64,000 bases of DNA from Guillardia theta CCMP2712. Taxonomy: Eukaryota; Cryptophyceae; Pyrenomonadales; Geminigeraceae. Position numbers and translations under genes: made by a program. Below, piece after piece: positions 11,828 through 23,646 of the stretch. How positions within the stretch are numbered: position 1 is the first letter of the stretch; each line of letters starts with the position of its first letter. Below the pieces are notes generated by a model, which ran no database searches, was not told the DNA's origin, and saw only the letters and a list, made by a program, of their open reading frames with translations. The stretch covers positions 162,158-226,157 of the forward strand of contig NW_005434650.1 of NCBI RefSeq assembly GCF_000315625.1. Reading direction: 5' to 3'.

Positions 11828-14511
11828 CTAACTTACTGTACAATAGAGACAAACAAAAGCGTCTGCTATCCTCTCTTCCTGCTCCACTTGTCTTCCATTG
11901 GCGGGATCTCCAACTTCACCCCGAGCGCCTGTCGCATGCTCATCGCAAGAAGCAGCAGCAGAGGGTTGCGACCTTGAGAGCAATCGACTTGTTCGCCCAT
12001 CGCTCCATGTACCTGCTCCTCCTGTTACACCAGCAGCCACACGCTCCTGCAACCTCTTCCAGATGAGCCGCTTGCACTCCCAGTCCTTCCCCGCACCGTC
12101 AGCAGCTAGCAGGGCAAGAGAAGCAGCGTCACCTTGGCGAGCTTCAGCGCTGTCATGCCGGTCATGTCCTTGACGGTGAAGTCAGCTTCGAACGTGACCC
12201 CAAGGTTGGGGTCGCGACATCGCGTGTAGAGAAGCGTCTGCTGGCTGCATCAGCTCGAGAGGCTTGCGGACAAGATGATTTCCTCCAGCGCGCTGCTCGC
12301 CCCCACCATGGCAGCGATGTGAACGGGAGTGCGAAAGTAACTATCCTTGAAGTTGGAGTCTGCGAAGCTGGGGAGATGAGGGAGAGGAGAAGGAGAGGAG
12401 AGGGAAAGGAGAGGGAGAGGAGAGGAGAGGGGGAGGAGAGGAGAGGGAGAGGAGAGGAGAGGGAGAGGAGAGGAGAGGGAGAGGAGAGGAGAGGGAGAGG
12501 AGAGGAGAGGAGAGGGAGAGGAATCAATTGAGTCGAGTTCAGCAGAAAAGATACTTTTCGATCAGGAGCTTGCAGCAGGGAGCTGAGCCAGCCTTCGCAG
12601 CGTAGTGGAGAGGAGTCTGATCTCCATCCACCTGATTTCGGTTGAGAAGCGTGCGAGGATAAGTCAAGGGTGAGGAAACGGAGCTATCTAGCTTCACCTC
12701 TCCATATGCAGCGATTTTCTTGTTCACCACTAGCTGATTCCTGTCAGGCAGGGAGGGAGGGCTCTGTCAGACTCAGGCAAATCCGAACAAGGATGAAAGG
12801 TGGATCAAAGAAGGATGAAAGAAGGATCAAAGAAGGATCAAAGAAGGATCAAAGAAGGATCAAAGAAGGATCAAAGAAGGATGAAAGAAGGATGAAAGAA
12901 GGATCAAAGAAGGATCAAAGAAGGATCAAAGAAGGATGAAAGAAGGATGAAAGAAGGATGAAAGAAGGATCAAAGAAGGATCAAAGAAGGATCAAAGAAG
13001 GATCAAAGAAGGATCAAAGAAGGATCAAAGAAGGATCGCTGCAAGTACTTTGAGTCCATTGAGATGTCCTGACTCGGCGTGCTGAAGTTGGGGTTCGCTC
13101 CAGCCTTGAGCAGTACCAACACGCCCTGCTCGATCCCCGCCAGAGCCGCGCAGTGCAGAGCTGTCTCTCCTGCCCGCGACATTCTTTGCACGTCAGCGCT
13201 GTACATAAGGAGGGATTCGATGATGTCGCTGTGGCCAGCCTTGGCCGCGAGGAGGAGTGCGCTGTTCCCTGACCCAGTCTTCATCTCCACGTCCGCCGGC
13301 TCTTCGTCGTTGGTCCCGCTCAGGAGGACGCGCAGGAGCTTGAGGTTTCCGTCCATGCAGCAGAACAGCAGTGGCTCCGTATCCCACGTGCACACACAGT
13401 CGTCGCCAGTGGTGTAGAGAGTCTTGTCGTGAAGCTGCAAGCACGTGATCACGCTCGAGTGGCCCCCCAGCACTCGCTCCCTCTGCCCGGTCTTGACGTT
13501 GAATTGCACCGACACCATGCCCGTCCCCGCGTACACCCGTCCGTCCTCCCCCCACAGCGCCTTCACAGCTCCAGTATGGCACGTGAAAGAGCGAATGCCC
13601 TCCCCACTCTCCGAGTCGCAATGCAGGATTGTTGATCCTGCCCCCACAAACAGTTGCCCGTCGGTCTGCACGAACATGGCGTAGAGCGGCTGTGTGTCGA
13701 AGCGGAGGACGCGCTTGCAGGAGCCTGTCTGAGGCTCCCAGACCCTCACGGTCTTGTCGGCAGAGCAGGTGAACAACTCGGCAGGAAGCTCGACGAGCTC
13801 GTGGATGGAAGCTTTCTCAGACTTCTTTCTGAGCTGCATGCCTGTGATGTTGTCCTTGTGGTCGTGCGAGTCCCATGCCATCTCGCCATCTTTGATTCGC
13901 CATGCTCTCAGCACCTTGTCTGACGTGACCGTGAAGAACAGATGCTCGCATACCTCCACCAGCAGCACTATCCCTGCCCGAAACCTCGGGTTCTCATCGC
14001 CATACTCCAGCTCGTACTCTTTCACACACTGCCCCGTCGCCACGTCCCATCGCCGGACTGTCCCATCGTAAGATCCCGTGTACATGAACCATCGGCTGTG
14101 TCCCTTGATCCCCTTGGCCTCCTCGGCCTCCTCCGTCTCAACCGCTACCCTGAGGGAGAACACGAATGACCTGTGCCCTCGATATACAAACAGACACTCT
14201 CCCGTTTCAGCATTGAAGCATCGAGCCGTGTGATCGTATCCTCCTGTGAAGATGTATGTAGTCTTGAGGTTCTCTCCCTATCACCATCCATGCCTATCAC
14301 AACAGGATCCCGCACAAGCTGCCATCTTACCGCATCAGTGGCGTCGTCAATCACTTGCATACAGTTGATGCTGTTGACATGCCCGCGGTACCGTGCGACC
14401 TGTACTCGACTACAGTAAGCCAACATGCTCCCCTCCTCCCTCCCCTCCCACCTCCTCTCCCCTCCATCCATCTTCTTACGTTGCTTTCGCTCGGTCCCGA
14501 CATGGTCTCAT
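11828..14511 (-). CDS. WD40-ankyrin repeat protein
   Basis: Exon 1 (14511-14480, MRPCRDRAKA) joins in phase over a 70-nt intron to 14409 (TRVQVARYRGHVNSI). An alternative start is the ATG at 14426. Seven or eight WD40 blades follow, for example YIFTGGYDHTARCFNAETGE, FMYTGSYDGTVRRWDVATGQ, LFTCSADKTVRVWEPQTG and VITCLQLHDKTLYTTGDD. Ankyrin repeats then begin near 13330: GNSALLLAAKAGHSDIIESL, GETALHCAALAGIEQGVLVL, QTPLHYAAKAGSAPCCKLL, RTPVHIAAMVGASSALEEI and GMTALKLAK. The last part, to the stop at 11828, is basic then acidic and unrecognised. Both folds are protein-binding, so this is probably an adaptor or scaffold. Two introns hold minisatellites. The gene is head to head with ATG7. Confidence 0.8.
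12371..12521. repeat. GGAGA-rich minisatellite in an intron
   Basis: Tandem units of AGGGAGAGGAGAGG and shorter variants, in an intron between two ankyrin exons of the WD40-ankyrin gene. Purine/pyrimidine strand bias is complete. Confidence 0.85.
12795..13036. repeat. 11-bp minisatellite, unit GATCAAAGAAG
   Basis: More than 20 near-perfect copies of GATCAAAGAAG, some with GATGAAAGAAG, in the intron before the ankyrin exon at about 12740 of the minus-strand gene. The unit length is not a multiple of three, which agrees with a non-coding position. Confidence 0.9.
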
Positions 14512-14800
14512 CTCAGCATCTCAACTACCCACCCGTGAATCACCCACCTTTTGGGTATACTACACTACCCCCATGTTTCCCATGTAGTACCCCTGGTCTT
14601 CAAGTAGTAAACTTTCACTACCCGTCCTCGCCCGCTACGCCTCCCCACCCACCCCAACCCCACAAAAACTTGCCTGCTCCTCGTTGTTCCCCTTCCTCCG
14701 AGCTTCGCACTCCTCCTCCCCCCTTCCCCCTCCCTCCCCCCTCGCTCGCTCATCCTCTTCCTACTCTTCCCATCTCCCGCGACTCCGACGACAGCTGACC
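14512..14800. promoter_or_regulatory. Bidirectional promoter region, WD40-ankyrin / ATG7
   Basis: The 289 bp between two divergent start codons. Contains repeated CTACCC, CACCC and TACCCC motifs (about 14524-14660) followed by a pyrimidine-rich stretch up to the ATG7 start. Similar motifs precede other genes in the window. The promoter role is inferred from position. Confidence 0.5.
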
Positions 14801-17760
14801 ATGGCACTCCGTCATCCAGCTCCCGCCTCCTCCCTCGACGCCTCCTTCCTCAGCCGGATCGCTTCCCTCAAGTTGCATGACCTCCGTCTGTCGCTCCGTC
14901 CGCTCCCCTTCACTGCCTCCTTCTGCCTCCCTCATCGAGTCCCTCAAGGATCTTCTTCCTCTCCGTCCCAGCCGTCACAAGAGCGACTGGTCGTGGCTGC
15001 CGACGCGCTCGACTTGGACGCGTCAGCAATCAAGAGGGCAGTTCTGACGACAGGCGAGGTAACTATCTTCAACACGATCGAGAGTTTCAAGGAGTTGGAC
15101 AAGAAGCAGTTCTTGCACAACATCGCAACGGAGATGTGCAGGCAGATCGACTCAGGTGACTTGCCTGAAGAGACCTTGTGAGCTGTCGCCATGACTGAAG
15201 TTTGTGCTCAGGGGAAGTCGAGGAGAACCCCTCGCTCCTGGTTCGCTGCGACGTCATTGTCTTCTCGGACCTGAAGGACTACAAGCACTACTACTGGTTC
15301 GCCTTCCCTGCCCTCTGCTTCCCGGACCCTCCCACCTTGTCGGACAGCATTCTGAGCATGGAGGACGTCATGAGTTCGGACATGATCCACCAGCTGCATA
15401 TCGGCTACAATGGGTTGCTGGAAAGCAGCGGGAATGGTATCCCCCCGTTCTTCATCGTCGTTGAAGACAAGGACGCAAACACTGTGTCGGTGAAGCCTCT
15501 CAGCCATTATCCCGCTTGCGCTCAGAGCGGCAAACAAGTCCTCTTCGGCTTTGTCGATCACTCGCCACTACAGTCGAACCCTGGCTGGCCTCTACGTAAC
15601 TCTGCGATGCCACGGTTCCTCGCCCTTGACTCATAGGCGCGTGCAGGAAACCTCCTTTACTTCCTCAACCGCCGCTGGAGTCTGAGCGATGTGACTGTCC
15701 TGTGCTATCGCGACTTCTCCGAGAACATGCAGAGGGAGGTGGAACATGTGCACTCTTGCTGGTCGGGCCCTTGACGCACTGGCAGGCGTGCTCCAGCATT
15801 GTGTTGAGAGTCAAGCTGAGTGGCATTCTCGACAAGGCCGGAGAGCCGATAGTGACAGGGTGAAAGAGACTCTCTCGTCGTTGAAGCGATGTGAAGTGAC
15901 AGTGACTGGCCGGCTGCTCAATCAGGTGGGAGCTCAACCAGAAAGGCAAACTCGGGCCACGGTGTGCAGATTTAGCTCCTTTCATGGATCCGAAGCGAAG
16001 GTAGGATATGGTTCCTTTGGCTCCTCTTTGAGAGGTCCGTCCAGGGCAATCGAGTCAGCAGACCTGAACCTGAAGCTGATGCGATGGCGGTTCTTGCCAA
16101 ATCTCGACACTGAGAGCTTGAGTCATGTAATAATGATAATGAGGAAGAGAGGAGGGAGGAGAGGAGAGGGAGGAGGCGGAGATTTCAAGGGAGGCAGGCT
16201 AGAAGGAGAGGGTGGTTGTTCCATCTGGTGAGACACTTTCAGAAACGCTGCCTCCTCCTCGGCGCAGGCACGCTTGGTTGTAACGTGGCACGATCTTTGA
16301 CATCTTGGGGTTTCCGAAAGATCACATTCGTTGACTATGGGAAGGTGAGAGGAGAGGCTGAAGGAACAGGTTTCACAATACTTTTCTTCAGGTGTCCTAC
16401 AGCAATCCAACTCGTCAGTGGCTCTTCGAATTTGAGGACTGTGTAGATCCCGATAACCGCAATGAGGGACGACCCAAAGCAAAGGTTCCTCCTCCCTCAG
16501 TCTCCTCCTCTCCTGCTTGCCCAGCCTCTCCTAGCGCCTCCCTGTGTCTTGTGTCTCGCTGACGTGAGCTCTCACTCTCTCGCTCTGACGTGAGCTTGCA
16601 GGCTGCGGCTGATCGCCTGTCAAGGATCGTACCGAACATGGAGGTTTTCGGTCTGGTGGAGGAGCAGTGAGTCACGAAAAGTCTGCAGGCTGAAGGATTC
16701 GAGCTCAGCATCCCCATGCCTGGACACCCAGTCGCCGAGGAACTGCAGGGCAAGGTGCTCGCAGATGTCGCAAAGCTCGCCGATCTCATCCAGCACGCTG
16801 ATCTGATCTTCCTCCTCACCGACACTCGCGAGAGCCGCTGGCTCCCCACGCTCCTCTGCGCATGCAAATCGAAGGTGAGCGCTGCTGGGCCTCTGGTGGG
16901 ACGTGCCCCCTCTCATTCTTGTGCTCGCAGCCCTGCATCAACGTCGCTCTTGGCTTCGACACGTTTGTCGTAATGCGACATGGAGTTCCTGACCCTGCAA
17001 ACGCCACCGACCCCCAGCAGATCCCATCCTGTAACCTCGGGTGAAACTCGAACTTGTCTCCCTGCTGCGTCTTCCTCCTCTTGTTCTCTCTACCCTCCTT
17101 CTCTCTTACAGCAACCCAGCTGCTACTTCTGCAACGACGTCGTCGCTCCTATGAACTCGACTCGCAACCGCACATTGGACCAGCAGGTGGGATTTTTCTT
17201 CGTTTTCTTCGTCGTTCTCATTGTTCTCTAGTGCACCGCGACACGTCCTGGTCTTTCCCCGATCGCCTCGTCTATTGCCGTTGAGATCGCCGTCTCCCTC
17301 CTCCATCATCCCAAAGGCTGCCTGGCTCAAGCAGACACGGAGGTAGAGGAAGCAGCGCTGGCCGGGTTAACAAGTCATGGCAGGAGGAGCAAGAGGGGAC
17401 AGACTTGGGCATCCTCCCGCATCAAATCAGAGGCTTCCTCTCCTCCTTCTCCAACGTCGTCGTGCAAGGCAGGCCCTTCAAACATTGCACTGCATGCTCA
17501 GCTGTGGTGGGAGGAGGGAGGAGGGATGTGTGGGAGTGCGTGACGGCCGGGCAGATTTTGAATCAGTACGCTACGAGAGGAAACGAGTTTCTGCTCAGGG
17601 CTTTCAACGAGCCCAACTTCCTCGAGGTGAGGAGCGTTGGCGCCTTGTGCTCATCTCATGGAGAGAACAGGAGGCGTCGGGGCTCACGGACATGCTGCGG
17701 GAGGGTGAGGCGCTCATGGAGGACTGGGAAGATGACGAGGTAGAAGAGTTAGAGCCGTGA
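14801..17760 (+). CDS. ATG7: Autophagy E1-like enzyme ATG7
   Basis: Many exons. ATG7 activates the ubiquitin-like proteins ATG8 and ATG12 for autophagosome formation. The N-terminal domain shows [58 protein letters not shown] and [15 protein letters not shown]. The adenylation domain has the ATP-binding loop [16 protein letters not shown] (about 16255-16300), then [37 protein letters not shown] and [14 protein letters not shown] zinc-binding CYFCNDVV follows. The catalytic cysteine is in RTLDQQ-CTATRPG, split by an intron, with the Cys codon at 17232-17234. The C-terminal half has [15 protein letters not shown] and CTACS and ends acidic ([10 protein letters not shown]), like the tail that recruits ATG3 in known ATG7. 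All key residues are present. The join between exon 1 (ends near 15176) and exon 2 (about 15210) does not keep frame with a standard GT-AG pair. Confidence 0.92.
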
Positions 17761-17794
17761 AGTCATCAGCACTAGATGGTTGTATTGTACTCCT

Positions 17795-18631
17795 TCACTC
17801 CCACCAGATTGCCAACCCCAACCCATCATCTTTGATCGACGCCATGACCTGAAACGCTGGCTCGTCCTCCTGCTCCTGCTCCTGTCCAGTACGAGCAGGG
17901 GTATTCTTTCGATCCACAAATCGCTTTCCTGCCTGCTGAACCAGCGTCGGATCGGCGTTGGCGGCTGGAGGGGCCTTGGACGGCCTCTTGACAGGACGAA
18001 AGATTGTGTTGGTCACCCGGAAGCGGACGGGGCTGCCAAAGGCTGGATCCAACATGGCGTCGCCGTGCTCGCTCTTCCATACCCACAGCTGGTGCTCTTC
18101 ATCCCACTCCGAGCCATCCTGGCACCTGACGTGAGGAAACTGGGAAAGCAGACGAGGGAAAGGAGGAAAACATGCAGAATCAGGAGGAGGAGCAGCACAC
18201 ACAGAGGAGCACGAGCAGCAGGAAGATGTGGAAAGACACCTGCATGAAGTGCGGCGGCACGAAGATGTCCTGGAAGAAACCAAGGCTGATCCACAAGCCT
18301 TCTGGGGTGCTCCTGTGAATGCTGCCCGTGATCACTTCGCCGATGAAAGGGCGAAACACAACCAGCCTGTGCACAAGTCAGGCCGACAGGTCAGGATCCC
18401 TAGGAGCCCTCACGAGAAGGTGACGCGGACGTGGACAGCGGAGTCAGAGGGATAGATCAAGCCCTCCCCGAGCTCTTCGATCTCATACAAGCACACGCAC
18501 AACCCTGTACCCAAGAGAACCCGGTTGCTGTACTTCTTTTCTATCTGATTGCTCACTGCCAGTGACCGCGGCTTGCTCAACTCGGATGCCGGGATAGGAA
18601 CAGCGTCCTTCATCTTGACGAGAACGAACAT
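17795..18631 (-). CDS. POLR3H: RNA polymerase III subunit RPC8 (Rpc25/POLR3H)
   Basis: Exon 1 (18631 to about 18412) starts MFVLVKMKDAVPIPASEL and contains GTGLCVCLYEIEELGEG and PSDSAVHVRVTF. Exon 2 has RLVVFRPFIGEVITGSI, STPEGLWISLGFFQDIFVPP and HFMQ. The last exon has WVWKSEHGDAMLDPAFG and RFRVTNTIF and ends IKDDGLGLAIWWE. This follows human POLR3H and yeast Rpc25 in order and length: an N-terminal RPB7-like tip domain, then an OB-fold S1 domain ending in a GLG..WW motif. With RPC9 it forms the Pol III stalk used in initiation. A short Pro/Lys-rich insertion lies inside the C-terminal domain. The start matches the family's MFVLV start exactly. It converges with ATG7 with only 34 bp between stop codons. 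Confidence 0.92.
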
Positions 18632-19426
18632 CTTCTAGTCGATGCTGTCTCGACTCACTCTCTCCGTCTTCTCTTCCTGTATCAAATTTTCCTTCACTTC
18701 ATCCCAATCAGCCCCTGCACGTTCTTCAGTGCTCTCCCTCACCCCACACCGCCCTGATCGCTCTCTCCCTCTAGTCCCTGTTCTCCCCCCCCAACTTTCC
18801 CTCAGCTGACCCTCTCTCCCTCCTCCCCCCTCCTCTCTCCCGCCCCCTCCCTCGCCTCCTCCCTTACCTTCATTCCTTGCGCATGTGCTGTTCTGTACAA
18901 GGAACATTCAAAAATCCCTTCCACCACCCGAAAATGCGAAGTTCCTGACACGGAACAAATTGAATTCGAAGATGGAGAAGCGATTGACGGGGGGGAGGAG
19001 GTGATAGAAGGAGAGGGAGAGGAGGGGAGGAGAAGAGATACAGAGTATCGGGAACAACGAGATGAGACAAGACGAGATGAGGAGGGGAAAGGTAGCTATG
19101 AAGCGGCAACGATATCACATAGAAGCTTTCAAGGAACGGCGGTAGCAGCATTTCTAGGACTGCCAGTAGGTTGAGAGGGTAAGTAGAGCAGAAGTTTTCA
19201 GGCGGATCAGATTCGGGGTAACTAAAGGAAGGATACGTTGGAAGGGATTATTGAAATGACTGCAGGATTGATTCAGTGGGGCCTCAGTCTCACCATGTCG
19301 ACATCTTCATCCAGACGATCGCAATCCTCACTGCATCGCAAGGGCAGAAGGAGAATAAAACCCGGTGAAACCTGACGGTCATGAGGAACCTTTCAATCTG
19401 AAACTCGATGGCCAGCAGGAACTAGA
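18632..19426. other. Intergenic region between two divergent starts
   Basis: Separates RPC8 (minus) from the coiled-coil gene (plus). Pyrimidine-rich at 18640-18870, purine-rich at 18970-19090. Minus-strand open frames here are low-complexity and lack domain signals. No RNA gene seen. Confidence 0.5.
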
Positions 19427-21208
19427 ATGTCACAACTAAGATTCGAAGACGTCTCGGAGCGCCAGCGCAAACCGATCCACGAGTACCATGACGATTTGTC
19501 CGATGAAAGCAGCGGCGAGACACGTCACCCGCATCTCGTGGCCACTGCGCTGGAGATCTCGAGCTCGAGCTCGAGCTCTAACAGCAGAGAGTGCTGGGAC
19601 GAAGAGACAGAGGAGTATGCGAGAGTCTCTTACTCCAGCTTCCTCTTGCTGCAACAAGAACTCTCGACGATCAAAGACAATCACAACGGATTGCGACAGT
19701 CAGCAGAAAAGTGGAAAAGAGAGGCAGAAAGGCTGCTAAACATAGGAGAAGATATGAAGAGTGTGATCATGAGCAAGGAGCACGAATTGGAACATGTTCA
19801 ATCCAACATGCAGCGATCTTTGTTGGAAGAGAAGAGTCTGAAAAGACAAGTGAAAGCACTAAAGATCAAGAATCTGAACCTCAGAAATTCCATCGAGAAC
19901 CTGGAGACTCAAATGAAGAGATTGAAAAATGTCGGTGAACATCCTGCAGCTTGCTTTTCCTGACTTCCCTTAGGAATGCCAAACATCGGAAGAGAAGTCG
20001 TCCTATCTCGAAGAATATATCAAGCGGTTGAAAGAGGTAACATTGAGATTGCTGTAAACTTCTTGTTGATGCTAAATCTGTCATCATTCGTTGATTTGAT
20101 TGAAGGAATCAAGAAAAGTGCTGGAGAAGAACGAGTCGTTGCATTTCAAGTTGAAAGAGTGCAAAGTGCAACTGCTGGCAGAGCGAGAGGTTTGAAATCG
20201 CACGACGAATGTTGAGAAGTGAAATCTTGTAAGGTGATCAAGCAGCTTCATTCCGACAAGATGAATTCAGAAAGGTCAAGATGTCATGAGCTCGATGTCA
20301 TTTCCTCAGACAGAGTCAACGCTCAGCCAATCCTTGTGCCTAGTTTGATGAAAGACGCTGCCTGTCAGTCGGATCAGACATGTCAGAACTGCACAAGCGC
20401 GTGAGCCTGGTATCTTCTCCGTTCGTCTCTTCTCACAGATGGTCAGGCATGCTGCATCGCTTGCTCAACGACAACTCACGTGGGAGCTTGAAGAGTCAGT
20501 GAGGCAGGCTCTCAAGATGCAGCTGATGGACATTGCGAGTATCCAACAAGACCTTAAGGTCCGCATGCTCAATGCAGCAGCTGTTGAATCATTTCCTGTT
20601 TGCAGAAATTTCCTATCAAGACTGTCAAGTTCGAGCCGAGCGTGAGCCAAAGCCGGCATGACGAGCCTTATCTTGTTCAGGTGGACGACACGAGCAGACG
20701 AGTCGCAAACCTCGAGCGGCAGCTCGCCACCGCCAAGGAAGCTCTTCGCTTGTGCCAGCACGAGCTCGAAGCGACCCAAGACGAGCTGGCTGCATCGCAG
20801 AAGCTCATCAAAGAGGCGGAGGACAAGCTGGGAAGTTCGCAAGCAAGCGCAAGCGTGAGATCGCTGGAGCTGAGCCGGCAGCTCATGGCAGAGCTTGTGG
20901 ACAAGGAGCGGAAGATGGTTGAGCTGGAGGAGCAATGCTTGCAGCTCAAGGGCGAGCTGTCCGTAAGAGATCGCCTACCCGACGTGCAGGCGAACAAGAA
21001 GCTCACGGGGTCAGAGCAGACAATTGAGTTGCTCACTGCGATCATAACAGGTGTAGAAGAGACAAAACGTGACCTGGAGTATGCAAGGCGAGAAAACATT
21101 CTCTTCGGAGCTCTGTTCGACACAGAGTTATCAAGTTACCATGACAAAGCATCGTTTCAAAATAGCAAATTCGTTGGTCCTTGCAATTGTATTAAAAATG
21201 TCATTTAA
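19427..21208 (+). CDS. Coiled-coil protein of unknown function
   Basis: At least six exons. Exon 1 (19427 to about 19930) begins MSQLRFEDVSERQRKP and passes through a Ser run (ISSSSSSSNS) into a long heptad-rich helix (KREAERLLNIGEDMKSV, LKRQVKALKIKNLNLRN). Short helical exons follow (SYLEEYIKRLKE, VLEKNESLHFKLKECKVQ, VIKQLHSDKMNSERSR). Then comes LTWELEESVRQALKMQL and a long exon from about 20606 with KEALRLCQHELEATQDEL and ELVDKERKMVELEEQC. The stop is at 21208. Composition is that of a dimeric rod. No catalytic domain or known family was recognised. It converges with the histidine phosphatase gene (46 bp between the two). Confidence 0.7.
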
Positions 21209-21253
21209 CTCTGCTGTGGCAAGTTGCTTTCTGGTTGATCGAAGGGTTGGTCC

Positions 21254-23253
21254 TCAACATGTAACTGCCTGCATATCATCATCCTGAGAATCCATCAGAA
21301 TCTCTTCGTCTTGGATCATCAAACGCTTCATCTCGTGAATTGGTTCTTGATCTATGCGGTGTGAAATCAAATCATCCGGCATCCCAGGTTCTGGGTGAAT
21401 AGCGAAATCAGATTTTGACACGTGATCTGTTATCTGTTGTTCCATCTCCTTGTCGCAAGCTTCTTTTGCGTTCTCGGCATTGTTCCTTCTATTTACTGCT
21501 ATCGTACTGCTCGCACTGATCAGATCGTCGCTCGTCTCATCTGGCTGTCTCTCTCGACAGCTTTCCTCCAGCTCGTCTGCAGTTGAAAGTCGTCAGAGAC
21601 TCGCTCAATCTCTTCAGCCATCACCATCATCAAACGTGCTTGTCTGCTCGGATGGGACGGTCACAGTCTCCGGACCATCTTCCTTTCCTTGCCTTTCAAG
21701 GTTCGCCAGCTGGTCCAATAGGGTCAACTTGGATCATCAATGCAAAATCAACATACATGTCCAACATCGTTGGTGACTTTGAGAGAAAATTGAGCTTGTG
21801 ATGGGTGATAACATTTTGAGACAGCGAGAACAAAGATGGAACAATTCTTGGCACTGTTTGTGACACCCCCCACTGCTGAACTCAGGAACTCGCTGATGAA
21901 ACCTCCATGAGTTACGATTAGAATTCGTTTCACTCTGTCATCGCTCACAGCCACCAAACGTTCAGAATTCGTGAAGTTTTGTTCGAATGAGCTTCTTGGA
22001 CTGGAGGCATATCCCCGATGAATCATCGGCCCATAGTTACTGAAACTGGGCAAAGCATACTTGTGCAAAAGTTCCTTCATGAAGGATCTTGCTCGAAATC
22101 GTACATCTTCCCAATTTTCTCCTCCTGGAGGTCTAAATTTTCTGTGAGGCATTCCCGAGATTCTTGTCATGTGCTCAATGTAACCAATCTGATATCCTTC
22201 ATACTGCCCTGCAGCCTTTTCTCGCAACCTGCTATCGGTGAAGGCAGGAATTCCGGGGGGCAAGGCTCGTAAAATGAAATCGGCTGTTTGCTTTGTTCTG
22301 TTTAAATCGCTCAGATACACAGCGGTAAATTCGATTTCTTTCAATCGTTCAGCAACAAGTTGTGCTTGTTTACAACCGTTGGGTGTAAGCCCAGAAGAGT
22401 TCTGACCTGCGATGGTTCTGCTCTTGTTCTCAGGGGTCTCTCCATGTCTGACCAGGTACAACTCGAGCGAAGCACCTGGTGGGTACATGCTCGGCACAGC
22501 TTCCGGTGAGGGCATCGATCCTTGCATTGGAGAGGCTCTTGACGAGCGTACGCCGAACTCTTTGGCTGAAATCACTGGAGAGCTCGTGGGGCTTGCTGTG
22601 TTGTGCTTTGGGCTTTTAGTTGGACTGAACTTGGCAGGAATACTGAGGTCAAGAGCTTTCTTCACAAACGATTCGTGGCTCGTGTCCACAGGAGCCTTCT
22701 TTGGGAATTGAACACTCGTGAAAGTTTGTCTCGATGCGTACATGTCTCGATAGTCTTGCGAATGCTGCTGAGAATAGAGTTGCCACTGCATTGGTCGGAC
22801 TTGAGGAGCTTGCGAGATCGAAGCGTGTAGATTCGTTGGCTGCATCAGATTCTTCCCCGAAGCAAGAACCGAAGGTCCGATTCCGAAGCTGTAACTCCAT
22901 GCCTGCTGTTGTTGAGCCAGATGCTGACCTGTGCTTCCCATTGAACTGTACATCCCTTCACGCACCTGTCCTCCGACATCCCTTGGCAACTCTCGGACCA
23001 CTGTACCTCTTCCATTCCCACCTACTGCTACTCCTCCTCTTCCTCCCACTCCTGCACCTACTGCCACGACTCTTCCTCCCACCCCTGCCGTTCCTCCCCT
23101 TCCCCCTACTCCTGCAACTCCTACTCCACCTCCTATTCCACCCCCTATTCCTCCCAAAACTATACCTCCCATTCCTCCTCCTCCTCCTCCTCCTCCTCCT
23201 CCCATTCCCCCTCCTCTTTCCCCGCTCCCTACCCGTGCATGGCTCGCATGCAT
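21254..23253 (-). CDS. Phosphoglycerate-mutase-like histidine phosphatase
   Basis: The first exon (23253 to about 21752) has a very Gly-rich N-terminal third encoded by GGA/GGT runs, then a linker, then a histidine phosphatase domain from about residue 265. It has the catalytic LYLVRHGETPENKSRTI, then GLTPNGCKQAQLVAERL, VYLSDLNRTKQTADFILR, LREKAAGQYEG (substrate-pocket glutamate region) and the second histidine in RILIVTHGGFISEFL. The family phosphorylates or dephosphorylates small metabolites or proteins through a phospho-His. The substrate cannot be told. Later exons add LTLLDQLANLERQGKEDG and an acidic tail ending IQDEEILMDSQDDDMQAVTC. The domain is about 200 residues, normal for the branch; the Gly-rich head is unusual. 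Confidence 0.82.
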
Positions 23254-23646
23254 GACAGCTGAACGGTGAAAGAGGAACTTGAACTTTTAGTTGAATAACT
23301 AAAAAATATTAATATGCAATATGAGTACAACTGCCACTACCGTTAAACATCGGTGTACCAAAATAGATAATCCCAAATATATTGTAAATGAAGTTACTCA
23401 TAGCTCATGTTAAAATAAGTTTTAAAGCTGTGCCATTGCTTCAATTCGAAGGGTCGTCATGTTGTACCAGGACGAGGGGGTGGGGTGGGGGTGGCTTGGG
23501 GGTGGGGGGGTAGATTACTGATAGAAGAAAAGAGGCGTGAGGTATCGAGCAGGGGTAGGAGGAAGGACAGACCAGGGGTGGGTTCAGGGAAGCAGCAGGG
23601 GTACCTTAGTAGGGGTACGGGAGGAGTTGCGAAGAGACGCGAGGCA
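23254..23646. promoter_or_regulatory. Intergenic region with GGGGTA/GGGGTG motifs
   Basis: An AT-rich block (23280-23450) is followed by G-rich sequence (23465-23625) with repeated AGGGGTA, AGGGGTGGG and GGGGTAC motifs, ending about 25 bp before the ATG of the membrane collagen gene. Promoter role inferred from position and from the same motif (as TACCCC) upstream of other genes. Confidence 0.45.

Noticed and set aside
13079-14169. Plus-strand open frames over the WD40 region
   Set aside because: The opposite strand has regular WD40 blades and ankyrin repeats with conserved motifs; the plus frames have no family match.
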